Shown: positions 1-10,945 of the stretch, piece by piece
Numbering within the stretch: position 1 is the stretch's first letter
Layout: each line of letters begins with the position of its first letter
Assembly: GCA_964019415.1 (NCBI GenBank)
Contig: OZ025876.1
Span: 3,585,272 to 3,649,271, forward strand
Reading direction: 5' to 3'
Length of the DNA: 64,000 bases
Source: Ianthella basta
Lineage: Eukaryota > Porifera > Demospongiae > Verongiida > Ianthellidae
Translations under genes and position numbers: made by a program
The notes under the pieces: generated by a model
What the model was told of the DNA's origin: nothing
Seen by the model: only the letters and a program-made list of their open reading frames with translations
Databases searched by the model: none

Positions 1-222
1 CTGTGTTGCATTCACACGGGCAAGCAGACTTGGTTAATGATATATTTGTGGTCAATGACGTCATTTGTTTATAGACTGTCAAGTGTCAAATTACGTCATA
101 TTCTTTAGTAAGCGGCGAAAATGTCTACAGCAGAACTTCTGATTGTCTTTGTCTTGGACTTGCGTGGTACAGCTGGGGACAGTTGCAGCGATCCAGGAGG
201 AGGAGGAGGAGATGATTGGCAG

Positions 223-594
223 CTAGGAGACGATTTGATGCTTTTTTCGATTCCCAAGAGCAGGAACTAAGCGGTGTTGCAATTGTTCTTGTGTCAAATC
301 GGACGTCTCGTCGTCCTCTTCATCAGATTCTCGGCCAGTGCCGCTTCTGCATAACATGTCGCATGTCTCTTTGTATTTTTTCTTTAATGCAATTATTTTC
401 ATCCGACATTGGTCCCCTGTCCTGATGAATCTGCGCTTCACTAGCTCGTTCACCAACTTTTCGTAGACTGCGTTGTTTTTAACCTCCCCCTGAAGCTGCC
501 GCTGGATGGAACTCTTGCTCCAGATGTCCAGAAGGGCTCTACTCTCTTGCTCCGTCCACAGGTGTCCCTTTTCCGCCATTTTATTGCACTTCAA
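223..594 (-). CDS. Myb/SANT-like (trihelix, MADF-type) DNA-binding protein, probably transposon-borne
   Basis: An intact reading frame of up to 123 residues; a second Met (MAEKGHLWTEQE) lies five codons in at 579 and is the likelier start because the domain begins there. The fold is visible as Trp (HLWTEQE), LLDIW, a middle helix (VYEKLVNELVKR) and the third helix RTGDQCRMKIIALKKKYKE. This is the signature of the Myb_DNA-bind_4 family found in trihelix factors and in Harbinger accessory proteins. An acidic tail follows. The frame sits just inside a Harbinger-like terminus, so a role as the element's DNA-binding accessory protein is more likely than a host transcription factor. The end may be truncated. 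Confidence 0.55.
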   Translation of the reverse strand: MKCNKMAEKGHLWTEQESRALLDIWSKSSIQRQLQGEVKNNAVYEKLVNELVKRRFIRTGDQCRMKIIALKKKYKETCDMLCRSGTGRESDEEDDETSDLTQEQLQHRLVPALGNRKKHQIVS

Positions 595-660
595 CTAATG
601 ACGGTATGACGTAACCATATCACGATCCGGATCGAAATCCTGCTCCGTACCAGGATTCAC

Positions 661-716
661 TAATCCGGATTGAATCCGGATCCGATCCGGATTGAATCCG
701 GATCCGATCCGGATTA
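661..716. repeat. 22-bp CCGGAT-rich tandem repeat inside the Harbinger-like end
   Basis: About two and a half copies of a 22-bp unit built from ATTGAATCCGGATCCGATCC. Each unit is close to self-complementary, so the stretch can fold into hairpins. It lies between the element terminus and the Myb/SANT ORF, where Harbinger elements often carry subterminal binding repeats. Confidence 0.7.
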
Positions 717-775
717 AGGTGCCCATGTGAACGGCACAATCCGGATTACAGTGCTGGTGTGAAGGGGGGCCTGAG

Positions 776-2119
776 GGATATTTGACTATTGGTACACTCT
801 GACTCCTTGCAAGTAAGCATAGCCAAGAGAGATGAAGAAGGTAAATGAAAAAACCTGCTGACCTATACAATACATCTGCTGCGAGATGACCAACACACGC
901 TGAGCCCAGAATCACACAACGTTTTCTCAGCCCTTTCCAAGAGTACTACATCTAAAGGATGCATGATAACGTGAGGACACGTAGGTAAACTGATTTGCTG
1001 CTGGCTCCGTGCCCAATCATTTGGGATCTATAACAGTTAATTGCTGACCAATCGCTGTCTCTGAAGCTTTAGACCACTCACAGGTGCTTTGTGCCCTTGA
1101 GTCATGTGATCTAAATGTCAAAGAACCTCTTATTCAGCGTTTAACTATTACATAAATGATGGATGAAGATGACCTCCAGCACCTTTGACAAAATGATACT
1201 TCAGAGCATATGCAGTGTAAGCTGCCTCTTATCCTCAGTTGCCCAGTAACTGTCAGATGCAAAGACTGTACCTGCACTCACAGTGCACACTCTGCGCCAA
1301 GCTTCACACTCACAGTGTACTTGTCCCTAGTGTTTCCTGGCTCTCTTTCACTGTCAAGAAGTTCCCCCATTGTCCACCTCACAGATGTCTCTCCACTCAC
1401 GAAAGCCACAAACACAATCCCTTCATACTATATTTACGCAAGGTAACATGAATTCATTTTGTGGTAACATCTTTTCATGGTTGTTTCGGTCCAGAAAAAT
1501 GTTTCATTACAAAAGGTTATTACAGTGTTTTCCGAATGCAAATATTTCCTGAAATATGATACCACCCCATTGCATGTCACAGGAGTGGCACACAAAGTTC
1601 TGCATTTTAATGTGCATGTAGGCAATTAGTTAGCAGTCAATGTGAGTCAAGGGCAGACATAGATACAGTTGATTTTGGACTGCACATGTACCAGCTATGC
1701 CTGGCCAACTAATGCTTATGAAGACTATTATGTGAAGATGACTTGGAAATACGTTAAGAAACCGATGCTTTGGCTAGATGCTCTAACATTCTTCAGCGCG
1801 TAACTGATTGGTGTGAAATGAGATTTCCTTGAATATGAGATTGCTGTGTGGCATGTGACTGGAAGGTAAGCGTATAAAAATTATTGTTAATACTATGAAT
1901 CTGGAATGAGGCTTTACTTCTAATTATTGATGTTGCCTACACTTAAGCCAGAGCTAGTTTGATTTGTTTCTAGTAATTATTTTGCAGTTATCTGGTACTG
2001 CTATGGCTAGTATAGTTTGCTCCCATCTGTGGTGCATCTCAGTGGACATGCTAGGGAGAAACTTGGTGTGCTGTGCACATCTTCATATGTATAGGTATGT
2101 TCTTTGTTCATCACTGCAG
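776..2119. other. No gene recognised
   Basis: No exon, RNA gene or clear repeat could be supported. Non-coding 5' exons or the promoter of the SH3 gene may lie here, because the SH3 exon is preceded by a good 3' splice site at 2118-2119. Confidence 0.5.
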
Positions 2120-2124
2120 AGATA

Positions 2125-3276
2125 ATGACTTTGAATGTGAAAGCTGTGTTTGACTACACTGCCCGTAATGAGAAGGAGCTATCCTTCAACCAGGGTGACA
2201 TGCTGCATGTCATAGAGAAGACTCCAGACAACAACTGGTGGGATGGGATGTTTCAAGGCAAACGAGGGTTCATCCCTGTTGCATATGTTGAGATAGTGCA
2301 TCCTAGTGGCTCTATGACTTCCTTGACTGCCCCTGTGCCAGCCCCACCTACTCGGCTCTCTAGTCTTGCTCCAGTGGACCTCCCAAAGAACCCCCTGCAG
2401 GACAAGACAGCAGATACGGCAGAAAATGTGGCATTGACTATAGAGGACAGTGCTCAGAAGGAATCTGTCACAGATGAAACTGTTAAAGTGAAGGCTGAAA
2501 TTTCATCCCCAGAGGAATCAGCTGTTGAGAAGGTGATACCAGTTGCTGTAAGTGACACACCCATTGCAACTGTTGTGATCCCAGAAGAGCAAAAGGAGGC
2601 AAGAGCAGTTTCCCCTGATGACCAGCAAGACAGCCGCATGCGCACCACACCTAGCCCTCCGAATGATAACTTGACTGCTGGGAGCCTTTCCCTTCCACGG
2701 AACCTCAGCCCAGTCACAGAAGACGCCAGTGTGAAGCCACGACTTAGGGCGGGGTCCAGCACTAATGCAGCTCTGAAGTCAAGAATTGCTGCTTTCGAAA
2801 ACCCACAGCAGGGTCTCTCTCCACCATCTGGGCACCAGAGAAGCGCGTCAGTGGATGACCCTGTGGTTCCCAGGAGGATGTCAGATGGTCAAGGAATAAA
2901 GAAGCTGTCATCTGCCTTTGACCCAAGCAACACAGCGGCACAGCAACAGCAACAGCACAAGCCAGCTGTTCCGATGGAGAAGGGCCCCAAAGTGAAGGAG
3001 ATGGCTCAGCAGCAGGGCCTTCCATTTACTCCTATGCCCCCTGGCCAGTTCCCAGTGGCATCACCATTGCAGCGCTCTGTTCTCCTACGGCAGACAGATC
3101 CACCACCACCACCTCCGGATGACCCAAAGAAGAAGGCTGGGAAACCCCCAATTTTGGCCCGACCTGCTCGCCTTTCTGCTAAACGTGATGTCCCACCACC
3201 CCCAAAGCCAAAGGGAGACCAACTGTCCGCAGAGCTTAAGGTGAAACTAGGCCAGACAAAGTCGCAACCACAGTAG
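2125..3276 (+). CDS. SH3-domain, proline-rich adaptor protein
   Basis: An open frame of 383 residues. Residues 1-60 are an SH3 domain with the ALYDY-type motif (AVFDYTA), the tandem Trp (NNWWDGM) and the closing GFIPVAYVEIV strand. The rest is low-complexity: a Ser/Thr/Glu-rich middle, a Gln run near 273, PPPPPP near 335 and PPPPKPKG near 370, typical ligand sites for SH3 partners. The exon is entered through a splice acceptor (CACTGCAG ending at 2119), so ATG 2125 may be the true start after a 5' UTR intron, or an internal Met if upstream coding exons exist. Neighbouring genes have exons of 40-280 bases, so this 1.15-kb coding exon is unusual. I cannot tie it to one family; an srGAP-like C-terminus or a CIN85/CD2AP-like adaptor are possibilities. 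Confidence 0.75.
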   Translation: MTLNVKAVFDYTARNEKELSFNQGDMLHVIEKTPDNNWWDGMFQGKRGFIPVAYVEIVHPSGSMTSLTAPVPAPPTRLSSLAPVDLPKNPLQDKTADTAENVALTIEDSAQKESVTDETVKVKAEISSPEESAVEKVIPVAVSDTPIATVVIPEEQKEARAVSPDDQQDSRMRTTPSPPNDNLTAGSLSLPRNLSPVTEDASVKPRLRAGSSTNAALKSRIAAFENPQQGLSPPSGHQRSASVDDPVVPRRMSDGQGIKKLSSAFDPSNTAAQQQQQHKPAVPMEKGPKVKEMAQQQGLPFTPMPPGQFPVASPLQRSVLLRQTDPPPPPPDDPKKKAGKPPILARPARLSAKRDVPPPPKPKGDQLSAELKVKLGQTKSQPQ

Positions 3277-4968
3277 GCAAGGTATGCAGTAACTAAATTG
3301 CATTGATACTTTGATTGAATGGACTAATTAGCTAGTTTTGTACGGTGAACTCCACACTGTTTGCATCCCTAACTGAGATTTATGGTTTATTCCTCCTGTA
3401 TACTTGTATTTGTAATGCACAAGCTTGGTCATTGCCATAGCAGTTAGTTTTAGTGTGCACATTAGCCCTTGCATACTTCTACAGGCACATGCTGGTATGC
3501 GATTATAATAATACAGTGCAGATTTTGCATGAAATTACATGAGTGAAGCCTATTCATTTTACAGTGCAAGAGATTTGCTATAATTATTCTATATGAGTGG
3601 ACCATTGCACTATGTACTTCAAGGTTGTGTGAAAGTGAAATACAGTGTGAAATTCATGGTGAATATGGTCACTTTGTATAAGGAAGGAGATAAACTAAAA
3701 GTAACTGTAATATATTATGTATAGGGAAAATGATTGTGCCAAGTTCAGAGCCTGTATATATGCATGTACATGTGCTCCCAGCAGAGAAACTGTGGTCATT
3801 GATGGGGGGGGGGGGGGGGGGGGGAGCCAAGGGCTGGAGCTGCTCTTCAAAATGGATACTGCATTGCCTCTTGAACCACCAACGTGCTTCCTCTTTATGC
3901 CCAGCATCGGGGCTAAAGGGTGGTCTGTTTCAATCCTCAGAAGGAGGCAGATGCCAAAAGCCACCAAATTGCTATGTTGTACTGTTCAAATTTTTGAAAT
4001 ATTTGGTAATGAGGCATTTCTGGTGTGTAGTCAATTGAGACAATTTGTTAGTGAAATGATCTGGTGAAGTGGTCTATGTGGAATTGACCCTTTATGATTG
4101 TATAAGCTGCATCACAGAGAATGTGGCAGTATATAAACTGTTTGAAGAAGCAATAAGTGTGCACTCCTGCATGTCAACAGTGCACACATTCCCCCTCAAT
4201 GTGCAAACAAAGCATTCCTCAAGGCACTTGCACTCTCCTGCTACTTCAAACTGAATGAAGAAGGAAGCTGTAAAAGCCATTGAAACCCTGCGGGTTCTAC
4301 AGATGTCCAATATCTACCAGTGGCAAGTATATGAGAGATGAAACAAGTGTGAGCAACAGATGTGATTGGTTGAATACTCAACACTTCTTGTATGGTCCAC
4401 ATCAAGTGGCATGTCCCCAACAAATGAAGTCTTGTTCAAGTGGCTGGTGATGAGCTGTACAGCCTGGCGATAAGCTGGTTGCTCGACATGCAAGCATATG
4501 AACACATGCAAGCACATATGTAACACAGTACTTCCCTAAATAATATCATGTTACTTGCTTAGTAATATTAGTGTGTAATATATTTTAGACTAATAGGAAT
4601 TGGCACATAATTATAGGAAACTGAACTGTAAGATTATAAAAATGACTATCATTTGCATCAAATTGTTCAACTTGTACCCATCACTGTTTGGTTGTCAAAC
4701 AAATTCTCCAGCTCTTTTAACTGCATGTTGACTGATTTGCTTTGTGAGAGGACTCAAGGTATTAACTTGGGTAGAAACATTCAATATAATTACGTACTGT
4801 ATGCTGTGGCAAGCATTACACGCCTCAGGAACAGAGTGCTGTCATGTAAATTGTTTACTGCAGAATGCTTGCTTGCAATAGTGCTATGTCCACCATGTGA
4901 GCATGTAAGCATGGTCTGTTGCACTACACAGGCCCTGGGAGTCTACAGAATTGAATGATAACCCACAA
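3277..4968. other. No gene recognised; contains a 21-base G run
   Basis: Space between the SH3 exon (+) and the convergent small gene (-). It should hold the SH3 3' UTR. A run of 21 G lies at 3804-3824. Short frames in this stretch show no domain or splice support. Confidence 0.5.
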
Positions 4969-5397
4969 TCACATGCTACTCGTGCACAATTTATGCTGCT
5001 GGCCGCATGTGCTGATAGGATACATGTTGCCTTCCAATAATTCCAGTGAACTGGATTGTTTTTCTAGCTCATTCATCTTGCTCAAGAAGCTGTAAAAACT
5101 CTGCAGTGACAGACAGGAACAAGAGTGACATGAACCAAAAATTTTCATACACTGCAGACACCAACACTGCAGCCAAGACTACACAAACGTAGCAGTTTAA
5201 ACTGGGCGTCCTGACCTTAGAACAGCTGTCCACTTCATGATGGAGGTTGTCTAGAGACTGCCTGTGCAGATCTAGACCATCTTTGCACAATCTACACACC
5301 TAATGAGATACAGAATGATACAGTAGGACCTAACAGAACACAATGTGGTGTCCAACAAACTGCACAGTCTGCTGACAGTGTCCAATAACCGAGCAGC
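4969..5397 (-). CDS. 3' exons of a small coiled-coil gene, possibly BORCS6 (BORC subunit 6)
   Basis: Three minus-strand exons are supported by splice signals and phase: 5335-5397, 5216-5299 and 4969-5100, all phase 0, ending at a TGA. They give a 91-residue C-terminus that is helical and Leu-rich (ARLLDTVSRLCSLLD; HRQSLDNLHHEVDS; SFYSFLSKMNELEK). The last two resemble the C-terminal helix of BORCS6/lyspersin, a subunit of the BORC complex that couples lysosomes to kinesin. That identification is from memory and tentative. The intron at 5300-5334 would be only 35 bases. No 5' exons were found; a LINE begins just upstream near 5540, so the gene may be interrupted, truncated or spread across that insertion. 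Confidence 0.4.
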
Positions 5398-5539
5398 CTA
5401 GCATAATAAGAAACAAACCATTTTACAGAAGACAGTAGTGGGAAAATGCTATAACGGTTAAGCATCAGATGTCATGCTTGTAATGTCTATGTAGAATGCA
5501 CTCAAAAATGCACTCAAAATGGCTAATCATAAGTTGATG

Positions 5540-8100
5540 CATTTTAGTGACCTTAGGCAAAACTAGACATGACAGGATAAGTATGGAGGAAGTCTGCCTA
5601 AGCATATTGAGACTGAAAAATGGGAAAGCACCCATAGTTAGTGGGGTCACGTACTGGTTAAATGCTGAAGGCAGGTGGTGAGGTGGTAGAGTGCTGTTCA
5701 AAATCATGGACCTAGCATGGAGGAGTGGGAATGTTCCAATGGACTGGCAGAAAACACTGATTGTCCTGATTCACAAGAAAGGAAGCAGAACCCAATGAAA
5801 ACTACCATGGCATTAGCCTGTTGAGCATTCCTGGTAAGGCATAATTATGCCAATGTGTTGGAGAAGAGGATGAGGACAATCACTGAAGGGAAGGTACTGG
5901 AAGAGCAGTGGGCATTTCAGAAGGAAGGAGCTGTATAGACCAGCTATTCACTTTCAGACAGTTAGGAGAGAAGATCATTGAAAAGAAAAAGAGGATGCTG
6001 ATATTTGCGTTGACTAAGAGAGGGCATATGACAGGGTTGATAAAGAGTTGCTGTGAAGAGTGCCGAGGCCATATAGAGTGAATGGTGTGCTGATGAGAGC
6101 AGTGAGCTCATTAAATGAAAATGGCAAGGCATGATGTGTCAATAATCAAGGGCAGAAGTCAGACTGGTTTAGAGTCGGGGCAGGGAGTCAGACAGGGATG
6201 CACTATGTCACCATAGTTATTCAACATCTATGAACAACCTTGGAAGGGAGGCAAAGCTGAGGTTTGATGGAGGGGTGGAGATGGAAACGGGCATGATACA
6301 GCTTAGAAGGCTGGGTAGACTTTTGAGCAGTAATGTGGCAGGAAACAATCAATGACTGTTACAAGACGTTTTGGCCGCAAGGGCCTTTATTAACTGTATA
6401 CAAACTAAAGGGTACAGGTGAGAAACAGTGCCTAGATACAGGAACCAGATGATGTAATACTGGATGTTGGGCTGATAGGTGAATATGGGGTGGAATAAAG
6501 GAAGGATGAGTAAAAGAAGTGGGGGGGGGGGGAATGAGGGATAAAAGAAAGGAAAGGAAACAGAAAAAGGGGGTGGGGGAGGGTGTTCATAGAGGGGCGT
6601 GTGTGTTCAGTAATGAGTTTCATACTGAGGGGAGGTGGAGCCCACATTCCAAATTCATGTTCTGTGGCTGCTTGCAAATCAGGATGGCTTCCCATGTTCT
6701 TCCCTGATACCACTTTCTCGACCTTGCTCTCTTCCCAGTTGTTGGCATGCTAGGACTGCTGGGACTGCTGTACATGTACAGCAATCCTAGACTGTACAGC
6801 AAAGTCAGACTTTCTGAACACCGACAAGCTGTCCACAGAGGGGACACAAAGAATGGCATTGCTGTACATGTACAGCAGTCCCACCATGCCATCAACTGGG
6901 AAGAGGCCAAAGTGTAGAAAGTGGTACCAGGAACTGGCAGAGAACATGAGAAGCCATCCTGATTTGCAAGCAGCCATAGAACATGAATTTAGACTGTGGG
7001 ATCCACCTCCCCTCAGTTTAAAACCCGTTACTGAACACACACGCCCCTCTATGAACACCCTCCCCCACTTTTCTGTTTCCTTTCCTTTCTTTCTTCCCTC
7101 ACCCCCCCCCCCCCCCCTTTACTCATTCTCCCTTCATTCCACTCCATTTTCACCAATCAGCCCAACATCCAGTATGACAGCATCTGGTTCCTGTATTTAA
7201 GCACTGCTTCTCATCTGTAACCTTTAGTTTGTATACAGTTGATGAAGACCCTTGCAGCCAAATCGTCCTGTAAACAGTCATTGATTGTTTCCTGCTACAC
7301 TACTGCTTGAAAGTCTACCAAGCCTTCTATTATTCACGTAGCAAGGAGCCTCTACAACATAATGATACAGCTTTTCCTGTTTGCTGATGGTCTTATGTTA
7401 GTTACAGAAATAGATGAAGATGTAGAAAGAAATGTGAAGGTGCTGGATGAAGTGATGACAAAATGGAAGATGAAAATCAATTAGAGAAAGATGAAGGCAT
7501 GGTGGTGAAGAGAAGGAGGGCACATGCAACATCGCTCGCTGTGAATGGGGTGGAAACGGAGAATGTAAGGACAATGAAATACTTAGGAGCCATGTTGGAC
7601 TAGGAGGGATCATGTGAAGTTGAGACAAAATAGGTGCAGCAGCTGAACTGATTGGAGCCCTGAGAAAAGACATTAAGGGAACTTAACAGGCAACAAAGAT
7701 TAGAGTGATAAATGCTACTGTGATGCTGACACTGCTGTATTGCGAGACATGGACCCTGCTAGAGAGACACAAAAGTGAAGTGCAAGCCTTTGAAATGAGA
7801 TGCCTGAGGAGAGTAGAAGGAGTGACTATGCTGGATGGAATGAGGACATCTGATCGATACTGGGACAGGAGGCAGTGATATTGAGAGTGGAGAAGAAGCA
7901 GATAGAGTGGTTGAGGAAGATGGAAGAAATGACAGACGAGAAGATGGTAAAGAAGGTGTGTGTAAAGACCGAGTAAAAGGTGGGCTGATGACCCAAGAAT
8001 AGACTGAACAGTTAAGTAATGAACATTTTGATAGTAAAGCATGATGTGAACTGCTTAGAACTGCCTTTGGATAATACCTCCAGCAACCTCCAGGATTGGA
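5540..8100 (+). mobile_element. Non-LTR retrotransposon (LINE) remnant, split by a fold-back insertion
   Basis: Decayed reverse-transcriptase coding sequence is readable across several frames: LKNGKAP near 5610, DWQKTLIVLIHKKGSRTQ near 5740, ISLLSIPGK near 5810, EEQWAF near 5900, then FLFADGLMLV near 7370 where the catalytic FADD has become FADG, and a C-terminal stretch (YCETWTLL, FEMRCLRR) near 7740-7810. Many stops and frameshifts make it dead. The left and right halves are separated by the element at 6305-7361. A TTGATTGA-type repeat follows at 8110-8150, plausibly the 3' tail. Clade (Jockey, CR1 or RTE) is not resolved. Confidence 0.8.
6305..7361. mobile_element. Fold-back element (about 480-bp inverted arms) inserted in the LINE
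   Basis: Left arm about 6305-6780 and right arm about 6852-7330 are inverted copies of each other, roughly 85% alike by eye, around a ~70-bp spacer. The insertion is flanked by a 12-bp direct repeat, ATGATACAGCTT, at 6293-6304 and 7362-7373. Removing the insert plus one copy restores the LINE frame into FLFADG. The right end carries GCAAGGAGCCTCTACAACAT, the terminus shared by the other members of this family in the window. Each arm has a TGATGAAG...GCC(A/G)AAA motif (7240; inverted near 6390). G12 and C16 runs sit in mirrored places on the arms. Confidence 0.85.
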
Positions 8101-8145
8101 GAAACGCTGTTTGATTGATTGATTGAATGATAGATTGATTGATTA

Positions 8146-8890
8146 GGCAATACTAGTCAAAGGGCAGCAAAGCAGAACAACTGGATGTCATAGATAGGCC
8201 TCTTACAAGGTATTGAACATGACAGTGCACCCAAAGTCAGCCTGACATGAGAAATGCAGCAAAGGCTGCTAATACCCTACTTTGTCTTTCATATCAGGCA
8301 GCACAGTAGTGCTGTCTAGTAAGGATGGCAGAGGTTATCTGTATGCTGCAATACAATGACAAATAGCGCTCTTCTTGTATGGAACAGAAAACTCATGAAT
8401 AAGACTACCCATGAGGAAGAGGTGATCATATACCAAGCAGGCATTACCTTACTTCTGAGTGAAAGTACATGCTCAAGCAGAAAGCAACGTCAGCATCATA
8501 TGAATTTAATCTTCCTCTTTTCTTCCTGTTCTTCTCTTGCAGTAGCTCTTGCTCTTACCACAGTAGTACACTGCTCCTGACTGACTGTATTCCTTGTAGG
8601 TTAGACAGCTCCACGATAAATAAGTTTCTATGCAGCAGATTTATTTAAATTACTCTGCTGTTAGCTTCCAATCACTGTTTCTGAGAAATGTAAGTTGCTG
8701 CAGAGCCTAGGTGCTAGCTGACTCCTACACTCCTTGTGAATCAAAGAAATAAGGGCCATTACCTATTAAAATTGCAGCTTTTAATATTACATGCAGCTTA
8801 CACACTATAAAAGTACAGAAACTAGCGATATAAAAGTGTTCTGAAAAGAAGAAGGGTGTAATGATGGGGGCAGTGTCTCCAAACCATGCT
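8146..8890. other. No gene recognised
   Basis: Between the LINE tail and the family-A repeat. A line near 8790-8885 (TTACACACTATAAAA and following) resembles 17865-17960, so it is probably part of a dispersed repeat. Nothing coding is supported. Confidence 0.45.
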
Positions 8891-8935
8891 ACACTGTATA
8901 CTGGTTGCGCGTAACAATGTCTCTGGACAGACCCG

Positions 8936-9393
8936 GTGTCATAAAATTTTGGGGACCCTGGGACCCCTTGTAAAATGGGGACCCCTATAATGGTGTGTGG
9001 GCATGCGATCTCAAGCTGTCATAGAAAGTCTATCAATAGAGTTCACACTTAGACCGAATCCTAACAGATGGATCAGAAGAGTACAGCAATGGACATTCAG
9101 CAAGACGACCACTTTTTGTTCGGGGAAATACACCAGTACTTGACATCAGGACACTACCCCAATGATTTCTGCAGGAGTGACAAGCAGGCTCTATGAAAAA
9201 GAGCTAATTTCTTCTTGGTGAAGGAGACTCAACTGTTCAACGTTGGAGGAAGCACCAAGGAGAACAAACGTCTGGTGGTGGAGGACTGCAACTAGCGACA
9301 GCTGCCAGTAGGGGTAAATAGAACCCATGATATGGTGGCTTCGAAGTACTTAGGCTTAGGTTAGGGTTAGAGTCCCAGTATTATTACTATTGT

Positions 9394-9424
<31 letters not shown>

Positions 9425-9621
9425 GATATAGTGGTAGGAGATTTATGTCATGCAGTTGTTCCTTCCAATAACAGAAAAGGGGCCCAAATCTCATGGCAAA
9501 ATGGGTTAGGGTTAGAGTGGTATGGGTTTCCAAGCTGTAACAGAGGGGGTCCCTATTTTCATAAGAGGGTCCCCATTTCACTATGAAAATGGGGACCCGG
9601 GTCCCCATTTTCATGTGACAC
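8936..9621. mobile_element. TIR-bounded insertion carrying a broken integrase-type fossil fragment
   Basis: The insert begins with GTGTCATAAAA and ends with TTTTCATGTGACAC, inverted repeats that continue into GGGGACCC. Sibling copies of the host repeat (15603-15620) are continuous at this point and act as an empty site. Inside, near 9060-9300, is a short coding remnant resembling the region ahead of retroelement or Ginger/Polinton-type integrases. It is a broken fragment; the family cannot be fixed from it. An (AATC)n tract lies at 9394-9424. Confidence 0.5.
9394..9424. repeat. (AATC)n microsatellite
   Basis: Seven to eight uninterrupted copies of a four-base unit. Confidence 0.9.
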
Positions 9622-10697
9622 TGGTAACTGTAATGAGAGACGCTTGCTCGCAGTGGTTTCTAACCTACAAAAGAATACAGTTCGGTTTATTTGCAGTAGG
9701 TTCATCTTGGAAATAGTTTGATAGCTAATTTTGTTTGTCAGTTACAGCTAGCTAAGAAGAATATGAAGATGAAAATGGATGTTTCTGAGCATCATTCTCG
9801 CTGACAGACCATGTTCGCTTGCCTTCCTAGTCAGTTTAGTGTAAGAATAGTTTGCATTAACCCTACAGAGCCTTGTTTTGGCAGTTTTCGGCGCTTTTCA
9901 CAATTTTGTCCCTATGCCAATGTATTGTGAATCCGAAACACCCTGTACCATCCCTACAGAGAGTGCTATCATACTCTCTGATATATACCACACTTGAAGG
10001 TGATTAGTAGCAGGAGCAGGCTGAACATCTCCAGACTCTGCTGGCACAGTTCCTTGCTACGTATATCTACCAATGAAATCCAACTAATAGGTCAGAAATA
10101 CAGCTAGCTTGAACCGAAGGTGGACCACGGTTTTCTATCCTCACGCTGAGCCTTGATGAAATGAATGTGGCAGCCATTTAAGCTGCTGTGCCACTGCAGA
10201 AAGCTATTCCGGCAAGTCTACAGGGTATAGGCCTACCTCTCACTGGGACTCAATGCCCAGGTTGTTGCTTCTTTGTGTTCACTGGTACGCAATTGTTTCC
10301 ATCCCAGACACAGGAAGCGTGTCTGGCTTCCTTGCAACTACCTAATGAGCTATGTCTTCTTCTTCGAGGGAGGTTTCTTTGAAAGTTGTGACCGCTCATT
10401 GGTTTCAATCGACTTCTGTCTTGTTGCAGCAGCCCCACTTGTTGTGCCCATGCTCTCCTATTCGTTGCTTACACTAGAATAGACGAGAATGTCTTGTTGC
10501 CCAGGCTACAAATTGGTTAATCCATGGCACCTTCGGTGTTACCCAATATACGTATATAACCGAGGTGGTCAATTTATAACACCCGAGGGCTCAAGGCTCA
10601 AAGGTGTTATATATATTATTTATCCTGTAACACCTCAGGAGCCATGGGTTAAACTATACATATCAGCAATACATCCCCTGAAAGTGTGGTATATACC

Positions 10698-10762
10698 GTT
10701 ACCAAGGAAACCATGTCTAAATAAGAGTTTAAGGCCTGAGAAAACATGGTTTCCTTGGTAAC
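10698..10762. repeat. Perfect 19-bp inverted repeat (hairpin)
   Basis: GTTACCAAGGAAACCATGT at 10698-10716 is matched exactly by its reverse complement at 10744-10762 with a 27-base loop. The surrounding AT-rich stretch 10550-10640 has further short palindromes and is probably MITE-derived. No gene is seen between 9990 and 10930. Confidence 0.85.
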
Positions 10763-10809
10763 ACTACATATAGGACATTTAAGCCATGAAAGCCAGCTTA
10801 AGCTATTTA

Positions 10810-10945
10810 ATCAATCCATCAGCTGACAAAGTCATCTGTGGCTGCCAGGCTCTGTTTTGTATTATTATCGACTGCTATGTCTGCTGCTCAAAAGTCTCAA
10901 CATTCCCTTAATATGCACATAGCAATGAGTCTCTATAACGGGTAG
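10810..10945 (+). mobile_element. 3' end copy of the fold-back family
   Basis: Contains CAGCTGACAAAG followed by ACATAGCAATGAGTCTCTA at 10916-10934, the same terminus seen at 7340, 31410, 40555 and 53455. It overlaps the predicted 3' end of the neighbouring minus-strand gene. Only the distal end of the family consensus is present. Confidence 0.4.

Larger units (their letters stand above)
1..775 (-). mobile_element. PIF/Harbinger-like DNA transposon end (partial)
   Basis: The right end near 755-775 reads inward, on the minus strand, as a run of C followed by TTCACACC. That is the style of a Harbinger terminal inverted repeat, and it is followed by self-complementary CCGGAT repeats and a Myb/SANT ORF. 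PIF/Harbinger elements are known to carry a Myb-like protein beside the transposase. The transposase and the other terminus would lie left of the window; no transposase is visible here. A weaker related sequence lies near 20815-21250. The superfamily call is an inference. Confidence 0.4.
8895..9990 (+). mobile_element. Dispersed repeat family A, copy 1 (interrupted)
   Basis: Homologous stretches occur at 15590-15975, 22020-22445 and, inverted, 29640-29765. Shared blocks are AATGTCTCGGGACAG at the left, CGCAGTGGTTTCTAAC in the middle, and ACCATCCCTACA plus a short terminal hairpin (AGAGAGT...ACTCTCT) at the right. This copy is split by the insertion at 8936-9621. No coding capacity is seen, so the class (MITE, SINE or other) is unknown. 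Confidence 0.6.
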
